From positions 5,101 through 69,100 of the forward strand of contig CAZNDO010000019.1 of NCBI GenBank assembly GCA_964571855.1: 64,000 nt of DNA, read 5' to 3'. The notes beneath the pieces were generated by a model. That model made no database searches and was not told the DNA's origin. It saw nothing but the letters and a program-made list of their open reading frames with translations. Each line of letters starts with the position of its first letter. The stretch's first letter is position 1. Of the stretch, positions 24,610 to 31,860 are shown piece by piece. This DNA is from CAYYFX01 sp964571855 (GTDB lineage Bacteria; ARS69). Position numbers and translations under genes: made by a program.

Positions 24610-25764
24610 ATGGGCGAAGAACCGGCCGTCCCCCGCCGCACGGTCCTGCTCCCGGTCGCCGCCGTCGCGGCCGTCGTTGCCGCCGCGGCCGCGGGGCTGC
24701 CCGCCGTGCCGGACTCCCGCGCGCAGTCCGCCCCCGCGGACTCCACGGAGATGCGGGTGTTCGAAGCGGACCTCGGGCCCGCGTGGATCGACGTGAGCGC
24801 CTATCCCCCCGCGCAGCAGAAGGCGTACGCGCTCTTCGCGCAGCGCTGCTGCAAGTGCCACACGCTCGCCCGCCCGGTCAACTCCACGCTCAAGCCCGAG
24901 GACTGGGACGCGTACGTGCAGCGCATGAGCCGCAAGCCCGGCTCGGGCATCTCCCCCGCCGACGCCGGGGTGATCCGGGACTTCCTCGTGTTCGACGGGA
25001 CGCGCCGCGCCCGCAGGTCGGGGATCGACCCCGAGCTGGTGCCGTTCCTGAAGGTCAGCCGCGAGCTTTCCGGCGTGGAGCGGTTCCCCGCGTGCCTGCG
25101 CGACATCCGGCCCGCGGAGGACGGCACGCTGCGCGTCCGCGTGGCGGCGGATCCGCGCGCGGACCTGAGCCGGTTCGTCGCCGCCGACGACGGGCAGAAG
25201 CTCGTGAAGTGGAGCCGCCGCGCGGCGCACGAGGGTGAGATCGTGCGCGCGGACGCGGCGCGACCCGGGAAGGCGGCGCTCGAGGATGCCGCGGCCCCGG
25301 CGTCCGCCGCGGTGGTCGCCGCCGCCACGGATGCGGTGGGCGACGCGGCCGATCCGCGCGAGCGCGTCGAGCGCATCCTGGACTTCCTGGACGAGGAGAT
25401 GGCGCGCGAGCACCGCCCGGGCACCGCGGACGCCGCCGCCGTCCTGGCCGACCCGCGCGGCGACGCCACCGAGTTCACGCGGCTCTTCGTGGCCATGTGC
25501 CGCGCCGCGGGCGTGCCCGCGCGCCCGTGCGCCGGGCTCGTGGCGCGGCGCACGTCGTTCCACGCTTCGGTGTGGGCCGAGGTGCTGCTGGACGGGACGT
25601 GGGTGGAGGCCGACCCGTATCTCGGGCAGCTTCCCGCGGACCTCACGCACGTCCGCGTGCAGGGCGCCGCGGCGTCGGGCGCCTGGGACGCGGCGCGCGC
25701 CGGCAGCGCCGACCGCCTGCGCCTCCACGTGGACGTGCCGGAGGACGTCCCGGGAGCGGGATAG
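24610..25764 (+). CDS. Cytochrome c fused to a degenerate transglutaminase-like domain
   Basis: A 384-residue protein. Residues 12-30 are a membrane anchor or signal. A mono-haem cytochrome domain follows with C80-CK-C83-H84 and a probable Met ligand region (YVQRMSRKPGSGIS, then DAGVIRDFLVFD). Residues about 245-345 have the transglutaminase-like fold pattern (VERILDFLDEEM, FVAMCRAAGVPARPCAGLV, SVWAEVLLDGTWVEADP). The catalytic Cys is Ala (GDA286TEF), the His position reads Ser320 (a His at 318 is two residues off), and only Asp335 remains. It is therefore probably a binding domain rather than an enzyme. Third gene of the respiratory cluster, 11 bases after the barrel gene. Confidence 0.7.
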   Translation: MGEEPAVPRRTVLLPVAAVAAVVAAAAAGLPAVPDSRAQSAPADSTEMRVFEADLGPAWIDVSAYPPAQQKAYALFAQRCCKCHTLARPVNSTLKPEDWDAYVQRMSRKPGSGISPADAGVIRDFLVFDGTRRARRSGIDPELVPFLKVSRELSGVERFPACLRDIRPAEDGTLRVRVAADPRADLSRFVAADDGQKLVKWSRRAAHEGEIVRADAARPGKAALEDAAAPASAAVVAAATDAVGDAADPRERVERILDFLDEEMAREHRPGTADAAAVLADPRGDATEFTRLFVAMCRAAGVPARPCAGLVARRTSFHASVWAEVLLDGTWVEADPYLGQLPADLTHVRVQGAAASGAWDAARAGSADRLRLHVDVPEDVPGAG

Positions 25765-25766
25765 CC

Positions 25767-27353
25767 ATGGACGACGATCGCCGCGCCCCCGCGCCCTGCC
25801 GCGCCGCCTGCCCCGCGGACAAGAACGTCCCGGAATTCCTGCGCGCGATCGCGCGGGGGGACACCGACGAGGCGTGGCGCATCGCATACCGCGACAACCT
25901 GTTCCCCGGCGTGCTGGGGTGGATCTGCCCGCGCCCCTGCGAGGCCGCGTGCCGCCTCGCGCGGGACGGCGAGGCGATCCCCGTGTGCGACCTGAAGCGC
26001 TGGGTCACGGGTGCGCACGCCCCGCCCGACGACCTGCGCGCGGAGATCGTCGCGGGCGACGGTCCCGCGATCGCCGTGATCGGCGCGGGGCCCTCGGGGC
26101 TCGCCGCCGCGCACGATCTCGCATGCGCGGGCGCGCGCGTCACCCTCCTGGATCGCGAGGCGCGTCCCGGGGGCCTGCTCGCCGGGTGCATCCCCGCCTT
26201 CCGGCTGCCCCCGTCCGTCGTCCGCGACGACATCCGCCGCGTCCTGGATCTCGGCGTGGCATTCCGCGGCGGCTTCGTCCTGGACGGCCCGGGCGCCATC
26301 GCCCGTCTGCGTGCGCAAGGGTTCGCCGCCGTGCTGGTCGCGGTCGGCGCGGGCGACGACGCGGAGCCGGACATCCCCGGCTGGCGCCGCGGGCCGGCGC
26401 AGCACACGGCGATCGCGTTCCTGCGCGACGCGGCGAGCGGGGACGCGGCCGTCCGCGCGCGCCGGGTGGTGGTGGTGGGCGGCGGCAACGGCGCGTTCGA
26501 CACCGCGCGCACGGCCGTCCGCCTCGGCGCGGCGGACGTCCGCGTCGTGTACCGCCGCGACCGCGCCGCGCTGCCCGCATTCGCGCGCGAGGTTGCCGCG
26601 GCGGAATCCGAGGGCGTGCGGCTCGTGACGCGCGCCGTCCCCCGCGAGGTCGTGACGGAGGGCGATCGCGTGCGCGGCCTCCGCTGCGCGCCGTCGTGGG
26701 ACGGCGACGGCGCGACGGATCGCACGGCGCCGCCGGCATTCGACGAGGCGCGCCCATGGATCGAGCCCGCCGACGTGCTGATCTTCGCACTCGGCCAGCG
26801 GCCCGGGCCGGCGGCCGGGCGTCTCGACGGGCCGGACGTCTTCCGCGTGCTCTCCGGCGGCGGCACCGTGGTGGACGCGATCGCCGCCGGGCGCCGTGCG
26901 GCGCGTGCGCTCGTGGACACCCTCGCCGGCGCCGGGCGATGGAACGCGCCGTTCGCGCTGCGCGTGATCCCGCCCGTGCGCGCGGTGCCCCCGGCCGCGG
27001 TCGTCGTTCCCGGCACGCTGCCCGCCGCCGTGGCGCGGCATCACGCCGCGCGCTGTCTTGGGTGCGACCGGCTGCTCGCCCTCGACGCCGCGGCCTGCAT
27101 CCTGTGCGGGCGCTGCGCGCAGGCGTGCGCGTGGCACGCGCTCACGTGGTCCCGCGCCGACGGGGACGCGTGGCGCCTCTCGATCGACGACGACGCCTGC
27201 CGCCGCTGCGGCGCGTGCGTCGAGACCTGCCCTTCGCGGGCCCTCGGATGGAGACCATGGAGCATGCCGAACCGCCTTCGCCCGGTGCACCCCGCGGCGC
27301 AGGCAGCCTCTCCCGCCGCGACGTCCTCGGACGCCTCGGCTGGGCGGGCCTGA
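25767..27353 (+). CDS. GltD-like FAD/NAD(P) iron-sulfur oxidoreductase with C-terminal ferredoxin domain
   Basis: A 528-residue flavoprotein of the glutamate-synthase-small-subunit (GltD) type. The N-terminal Fe-S domain has CRAACPADKNVPEF and CPRPCEAAC; the FAD fold follows (VIGAGPSGLAAA, then DREARPGGLLAGCIPAFRLP) and the NAD(P) fold (VVVVGGGNGAFDTA, VVYRRDRAALPAF). The C-terminus adds two ferredoxin clusters, CILCGRCAQAC and CRRCGACVETCP. GltD relatives deliver electrons between NAD(P)H and a partner. Here the neighbours are a Rieske protein and cytochrome b, so quinol- or ferredoxin-linked NAD(P) reduction is more likely than glutamate synthesis. There is no gltB nearby. ATG at 25767 follows the previous stop by two bases. 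Confidence 0.85.
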   Translation: MDDDRRAPAPCRAACPADKNVPEFLRAIARGDTDEAWRIAYRDNLFPGVLGWICPRPCEAACRLARDGEAIPVCDLKRWVTGAHAPPDDLRAEIVAGDGPAIAVIGAGPSGLAAAHDLACAGARVTLLDREARPGGLLAGCIPAFRLPPSVVRDDIRRVLDLGVAFRGGFVLDGPGAIARLRAQGFAAVLVAVGAGDDAEPDIPGWRRGPAQHTAIAFLRDAASGDAAVRARRVVVVGGGNGAFDTARTAVRLGAADVRVVYRRDRAALPAFAREVAAAESEGVRLVTRAVPREVVTEGDRVRGLRCAPSWDGDGATDRTAPPAFDEARPWIEPADVLIFALGQRPGPAAGRLDGPDVFRVLSGGGTVVDAIAAGRRAARALVDTLAGAGRWNAPFALRVIPPVRAVPPAAVVVPGTLPAAVARHHAARCLGCDRLLALDAAACILCGRCAQACAWHALTWSRADGDAWRLSIDDDACRRCGACVETCPSRALGWRPWSMPNRLRPVHPAAQAASPAATSSDASAGRA

Positions 27354-27778
27354 GCGCGCTGGCGCTGGCCTCCGGCCCGGCGCTGTTCCGCTTCCTCCGC
27401 CCCGCCGCCGCGCGCGGCGGCGCGGGGCGCGTGGACGTGGGGGCGCTGCGCGACGTGCCCGCGGGCGCCGTGGTCACGCGCTGGGTGGCGCGGCACGGGC
27501 TGTGGGTGGTGCACCGCGAGGGCCGGGTGTTCGCCCTCGAGGCGCGCTGCACGCACCTCGGGTGCACGCCCCGCTGGGAGCCGGACCGCGGCGCGTTCCA
27601 CTGCCCGTGCCACGGCAGCCGCTTCACGCCGGACGGCGAGGTGCTGAACGGTCCCGCGGTGCAGCCGCTCCCGCGGTTCGCGATCGCGCGCGAGGGCGAC
27701 GCGCTGCTCGTGGACCGCGCGCGGCGCGCCCCCATGGAGCGCGCGCTGCACGATCCGCGGTTCTGGGTGCCGGGATGA
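27248..27778 (+). CDS. Rieske [2Fe-2S] protein of the bc-type complex
   Basis: A 176-residue Rieske protein. A twin-arginine-like signal anchor (SRRDVLGRLGWAGLSALAL) at residues 22-40 leads to the cluster domain with box I C101-T-H103-L-G-C106 and box II C119-P-C-H122-G-S. C101/H103/C119/H122 bind the cluster, and C106 and the middle Cys of box II can form the usual disulfide. It passes electrons from quinol to the c-type cytochromes. ATG at 27248 (or 27257) overlaps the flavoprotein gene by about 100 bases, an unusually long overlap; a start inside the anchor would lose the twin arginines. It ends in ATGA shared with the cytochrome b gene. Confidence 0.92.
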   Translation: METMEHAEPPSPGAPRGAGSLSRRDVLGRLGWAGLSALALASGPALFRFLRPAAARGGAGRVDVGALRDVPAGAVVTRWVARHGLWVVHREGRVFALEARCTHLGCTPRWEPDRGAFHCPCHGSRFTPDGEVLNGPAVQPLPRFAIAREGDALLVDRARRAPMERALHDPRFWVPG

Positions 27779-28527
27779 CGCGCCCGCGCCGCCCGCTGCG
27801 GGACAGCCAGATCGTCCGCTCCGTGTTCCGCGTGGGCATCCCGCGCTCCGCGCGGGAGCGCGTGGCCGCCATCACGTCCAGCGCGATCCTGCACGTGCAC
27901 CCGCCGCAGGTCTCCGCCGCCTCGCTCCGGCTGCGGCGCACGTTCTGCATGGGCGGGCTGTCGTTCCTCGCGTTCGTGGTCCTCACCGTGACCGGCGTCC
28001 TGCTCATGTTCCACTACCGGCCCACCCCCGAGCACGCGTACGCGGACCTCGAGGACCTGATGCACGTGGTCCCCTACGGGCGGCTCCTGCGGAACATGCA
28101 CCGCTGGGCGGCGCACGCCATGGTGCTCCTCGTGATCGCGCACATGGTGCGGGTGTTCCTCGCCGGCGCGTACCGGCCGCCGCGCGAGTTCAACTGGGTG
28201 GTGGGCGTGCTCCTGCTCGCGCTCACGCTCTTCCTGAGCTTCACGGGATACCTGCTCCCCTGGGACCAGCTGGCGTTCTGGGCCGTCACGGTGGGGACGA
28301 ACATGGGGGCCGCCACGGCGCTGATCGGTCACGCGGGGCCGTTCGCGGTCGTCGGCGAGGACGCGGACGTGCGCGCCCTCCTGCTGGGCGGGCGCTCCGT
28401 CGGCGCGCCCGCGCTCCTGCGCTTCTACGTGCTGCATTGCGTCGTCGTGCCGCTGGTCGCCGCCGTGCTGATGGCCGTCCACTTCTACCGGGTGCGCCGC
28501 GACGGCGGCGTGGCCGCGCGCTACTGA
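27775..28527 (+). CDS. Cytochrome b, N-terminal (b6-like) subunit of split bc-type complex
   Basis: A 250-residue four-helix cytochrome b6-type protein. Haem ligand pairs H109/H123 and H221/H236 have the 14 and 15 spacings of b6; the strings HRWAAHAMVLLVIAHMVRVF, YRPPREFNWVVG and GYLLPWDQLAFWAVT are diagnostic. C58 in RRTFCMGG aligns with the Cys that tethers haem ci in b6f and Firmicutes-type complexes, so a third, covalently bound haem is predicted. ATG at 27775 overlaps the Rieske stop (ATGA). The C-terminal half of cytochrome b is encoded separately just downstream. Confidence 0.93.
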   Translation: MTRPRRPLRDSQIVRSVFRVGIPRSARERVAAITSSAILHVHPPQVSAASLRLRRTFCMGGLSFLAFVVLTVTGVLLMFHYRPTPEHAYADLEDLMHVVPYGRLLRNMHRWAAHAMVLLVIAHMVRVFLAGAYRPPREFNWVVGVLLLALTLFLSFTGYLLPWDQLAFWAVTVGTNMGAATALIGHAGPFAVVGEDADVRALLLGGRSVGAPALLRFYVLHCVVVPLVAAVLMAVHFYRVRRDGGVAARY

Positions 28528-28538
28528 GGGGACACGCC

Positions 28539-29282
28539 GTGGCCGGTCCGGAACGCGTGCTGGGAACCGTGACGCCGCCCGCCGGCGCGACCGCCCCGCC
28601 CCGTCCGGACCTGGTGCCGGTGTGGCCGAACCTCCTGTTCCGCGAGCTGCTCGTGACGCTGGGGTTCCTGGCGCTCCTCACCGCGCTCTCCCTCGTGGTC
28701 GACGCGCCGCTGGAGGATCCCGCGGATCCGTCGCACACGCCGAACCCGGCGAAGGCGCCGTGGTACTTCGTGGGACTGCAGGAGCTGCTGGTGTACTTCG
28801 ATCCGTGGCTCGCGGGCGCGGCGATCCCCCTGCTGATCGTGTTCGGACTCGCCGCGATCCCGTATGTGGATCCGGGACGCGACGACGTGGGCGTGTACAC
28901 GTTCCGCCGCCGCCCGCTCGCGGTCACCGTGTTCCTCGCGGGCGTGGCCGGGTGGTTCGCGCTGATCGCCGTGGGGCTGTGGTTCCGCGGACCCGGCTGG
29001 AGCTGGACCTGGCCCGGCTCGGCGCCCGCGGGCGCCGCGGCCGAGGCCGCGCGCTCCTTCCCCGCCGCGCTCAGCATCCCGCTCGTCCTCGCGTACGCGG
29101 CGCTCGGCGGGTGGTGGATCGTGCGCCGGACCGCCGCGTGGCGCGGCTTCACGGCGGCGCGGCGCTGGACCTTCGCGCTCCTGTTCCTGGCGATGGCCGG
29201 GACGCTCGCGAAGATCCTGCTGCACGTGCTCCTCGGCGTGCGCTACGTGGTGCCGCCCGGCGGCGCGGGGTTCGGCCTGTGA
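28539..29282 (+). CDS. Cytochrome b C-terminal (subunit IV-like) subunit
   Basis: A 247-residue membrane protein forming the second half of a split cytochrome b. Helices lie at about 33-54, 92-108, 125-145, 165-185 and 195-220. The quinol-oxidation site motif, PEWY in most complexes, reads K72-A-P-W-Y-F, so the acidic residue is replaced by Ala; related NPAKAPWYF sequences occur in some delta-proteobacterial-type complexes. It carries one or two more helices than plant subunit IV. GTG at 28539 with GAGGGG upstream; 11 bases after the b6-like gene. Confidence 0.85.
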   Translation: MAGPERVLGTVTPPAGATAPPRPDLVPVWPNLLFRELLVTLGFLALLTALSLVVDAPLEDPADPSHTPNPAKAPWYFVGLQELLVYFDPWLAGAAIPLLIVFGLAAIPYVDPGRDDVGVYTFRRRPLAVTVFLAGVAGWFALIAVGLWFRGPGWSWTWPGSAPAGAAAEAARSFPAALSIPLVLAYAALGGWWIVRRTAAWRGFTAARRWTFALLFLAMAGTLAKILLHVLLGVRYVVPPGGAGFGL

Positions 29283-30913
29283 GCCCCGCGCTGCGCGCCG
29301 CGTTCCCCGTGCTGGTGCTCGCGCTGCTCGGCGTGAGCGCGTGGGCCGCGTGGGACGACGCGTTCCCGCCGTGGCGGCGGTACGCGCGAGAGCTGACGCG
29401 GCGCGAGATCGCGCGCCTCGAGACGGAACTGCAGGAGGCGCGGGCCGCCCGCGAGCGCCCGGCGTTCCGCGACGAGCTGGCCCGGCTGGACGCCGCGCTC
29501 GCGGCGGCCGGCCACGCGCCGGAACCCGCGCGCGCGGGGGCCCTGCGCGCGGCGTTCGACTCCGCGGAGGCCGCCGCCGAGTCGCTCCGGACCGCGCTGC
29601 GCGCGGCGGATGTGCGCGCGCGCGAGCCCGTGGCGGCCGCGCGGCTCGAGGCGGCGCGCGCCCGCTTCGACACGACGCAGGCGGCTTACGCCGCCGCCAC
29701 CGGCGCGTGGCCGCCCGACACGCTGCGTCTGGCCGCGCTCTGGTCGGCGCGGGACTCCGCGGCGGCGGCCTTCCGCGACGCGGAGGGGCCTGCCGTCACG
29801 CTGCGCGCCGAGCTGGAGGCGGCGCGCGGCGAAGCGGCGCGGCTGCGCGGGGAGATGCGGCGGCTCGACGCGCCGCGCGACAGCCTGGAGGCGCTGCGGC
29901 GCGCCCTGCTCGATGCGGTGGACGCGCGCGAGGCCCGACTCGCGCGGCTGCGCGCCCTCCCGCCGCGCGTGCGCGAGATCGCGTCCACCGATGGCCGCGA
30001 GGTCGCCCGCTGCCCCACGTGCCACGGCACGCTCGAGGATCCCGGCGCCCACCCCGCGCTGGCCGCGGCCCCGCTCCTGCACGACGTCCCCTGCACGATC
30101 TGCCACGGCGGGCGGGGGCGCGCGCTCGACGCGGAGCACGCCCATCGCGGCATGCTGTCCGCGCCCTCGCACGGCGCCGGGCCGTACACGCTGCGCGGGC
30201 GCATCGCGCGGCTGGCCGAAGCCGACGCGGCCGAGCGCGAGGCCATCCGCGACGAGCTGCGCCGGATCACCGGCGTGGATCCCTTCGAGGAGGGCGTGGC
30301 CGGGAGCCCGGCGGAGGCGTGGTCGTCGTGGTGGGCGTCCGCCGAGGCGTGGTTCGAGCCCGGCGACGGCGGCCTCGACGGCGACGCCAGCGCCCTCGCC
30401 GCCGCCGGCCTGGACCCCTGGCGGTACACGGCGCGCGGCCGGCCGCTGCGCTACGTGGGCTCGCGCAAGTGCCTCGGCTGCCACGAGACGCTGCACCGCG
30501 AGCACAGCCGCCGGTGGGCGGCCACGAAGTTCCGTTCGCTCGAACGCCTCGCCGGCGTGACCGACCCGCGCCCGTGCCTCCCGTGCCACTCCACCGGATG
30601 GGATGCGGAGACCGGCGCCTACGCGGAGCCCGGCGTGACCTGCGAGGGATGCCACGGCCCGGGCGAGCGGTACGACGAGATGATGGTCGTGGGCCAGGAG
30701 CTCGTGGGACAGGGACGGGAGGTGGAGGGGCGCGCGCTCCTCGCCCACTCCGCGCGTCTCGCGCGCGAAAGCATCAGCCGCCGGCTCGTGCCGGAGGACA
30801 CCGGGCCGAACAACGTGTGCGTTACGTGCCACCATCCGCGGCAGCATCGCGCGGGGTGCCCGGGCATCCTGGATCGCGATGCCGCGCGCACCGCCGACGG
30901 GAGGCTGCCGTGA
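29279..30913 (+). CDS. Membrane-anchored hexahaem cytochrome c with coiled-coil stalk
   Basis: A 544-residue protein starting at GTG 29279, overlapping the previous stop (GTGA). An N-terminal hydrophobic anchor (PVLVLALLGVSAWAAWDD) leads into a long Ala/Arg/Glu coiled coil (about 30-230), then six c-haem motifs: CPTCH, CTICH, CLGCH, CLPCH, CEGCH and CVTCH. The segment CLGCHETLHREHSRRWAATK and the CHSTGWDAETG and CEGCHGPGE motifs resemble the cytochrome c554-type multihaem family. The stalk would hold the haem domain away from the membrane. Probably accepts electrons from the Rieske protein. Confidence 0.88.
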   Translation: MSPALRAAFPVLVLALLGVSAWAAWDDAFPPWRRYARELTRREIARLETELQEARAARERPAFRDELARLDAALAAAGHAPEPARAGALRAAFDSAEAAAESLRTALRAADVRAREPVAAARLEAARARFDTTQAAYAAATGAWPPDTLRLAALWSARDSAAAAFRDAEGPAVTLRAELEAARGEAARLRGEMRRLDAPRDSLEALRRALLDAVDAREARLARLRALPPRVREIASTDGREVARCPTCHGTLEDPGAHPALAAAPLLHDVPCTICHGGRGRALDAEHAHRGMLSAPSHGAGPYTLRGRIARLAEADAAEREAIRDELRRITGVDPFEEGVAGSPAEAWSSWWASAEAWFEPGDGGLDGDASALAAAGLDPWRYTARGRPLRYVGSRKCLGCHETLHREHSRRWAATKFRSLERLAGVTDPRPCLPCHSTGWDAETGAYAEPGVTCEGCHGPGERYDEMMVVGQELVGQGREVEGRALLAHSARLARESISRRLVPEDTGPNNVCVTCHHPRQHRAGCPGILDRDAARTADGRLP

Positions 30914-31860
30914 GGCCGGCGCTTCCGGTAGGGGCGGCATGCGCGGCGACCGCGCTGCTGTTCGCCGCGTGCGATCGCGGCGGACCGCCGCTCCCGGAAG
31001 GTGCGCGCCCCGCCGCCTCGCCCGCCGCGGGCACGCCCGCCGCCCCCGACATCCCCGGCCGTTCCGACGAGTTCACGAAGATGGAGGTCCCGCCGGGCCA
31101 GCTCACGCGCGCGCTCCCGGTCGGCGACGCGTGGCCCGCGGACGACGGTCCCGCGTACCGGTCGTTGTGCCTGAACTGCCACTCCGTGAGCGGCACCTCG
31201 TTCGCGACGGCCGACTGGCGCGAGAGCCTGCACGCGCGTGCGGGCGTGCTCTGCGCGAGTTGCCACGGCACGCACGAAGCGGCGTTCGTCCCGCGCCCGG
31301 GACCGGACCGCTGCCTGCTGTGCCACCCGTCGCAGACCGCGGAGTTCCTCGCGTCGCGGCACGGGCCGGACACGTCCGCGGGAATGCGCTGCGTCGCGTG
31401 CCACGAGGCCCACGCCACGGACCGCGGACTCGCGCGCGCCACGGACACGTGCCTGGGCTGCCACCTGGACTCCGATCACGTGCAGGGCTTCCCCGCCTCG
31501 CGCATGGGGCAGACGCTGGCGCACCGGCCGCTCAAGTCCGACGGCACCATCGCCGCCGCGGACTGCGTCACGTGCCACATGCCGGAGTCCGACCTCCTCG
31601 CCACCACCGGCGACTTCCGCAACGACCGCGTCACCCTGCACGACCCGTCCATCACCGTGGCGAAGGAGGCGGACGACCCGTCGTCCCTCACGCGGGAGGC
31701 GATCGAGTTCCTCGTGCCGCGCTGCCTCACCTGCCACAGCGAGCGCAACGCGCGCGCCCGGCTGGAGCATTCCGATCCGTGGATCCTGCACTGGACGCCG
31801 GTGGGCATGCCGGACGAGGTGCGCCGTCGCCCGCCCGTCGCCGCGAAGGAGGTCCCGTGA
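30910..31860 (+). CDS. Heptahaem cytochrome c lipoprotein
   Basis: A 316-residue lipoprotein (LLFAAC lipobox; GTG at 30910 overlapping the previous stop). After a Pro/Ala linker come seven c-haem motifs: CLNCH, CASCH, CLLCH, CVACH, CLGCH, CVTCH and CLTCH. Spacing and strings such as CASCHGTHEAAF and CVACHEAHATD resemble the DmsE/MtrA-like and NrfB-like multihaem group. An electron carrier in the periplasm between the bc-type complex and either the Mo-pterin protein encoded next or the outer-membrane proteins encoded at the start of the cluster. Confidence 0.88.
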   Translation: MRPALPVGAACAATALLFAACDRGGPPLPEGARPAASPAAGTPAAPDIPGRSDEFTKMEVPPGQLTRALPVGDAWPADDGPAYRSLCLNCHSVSGTSFATADWRESLHARAGVLCASCHGTHEAAFVPRPGPDRCLLCHPSQTAEFLASRHGPDTSAGMRCVACHEAHATDRGLARATDTCLGCHLDSDHVQGFPASRMGQTLAHRPLKSDGTIAAADCVTCHMPESDLLATTGDFRNDRVTLHDPSITVAKEADDPSSLTREAIEFLVPRCLTCHSERNARARLEHSDPWILHWTPVGMPDEVRRRPPVAAKEVP

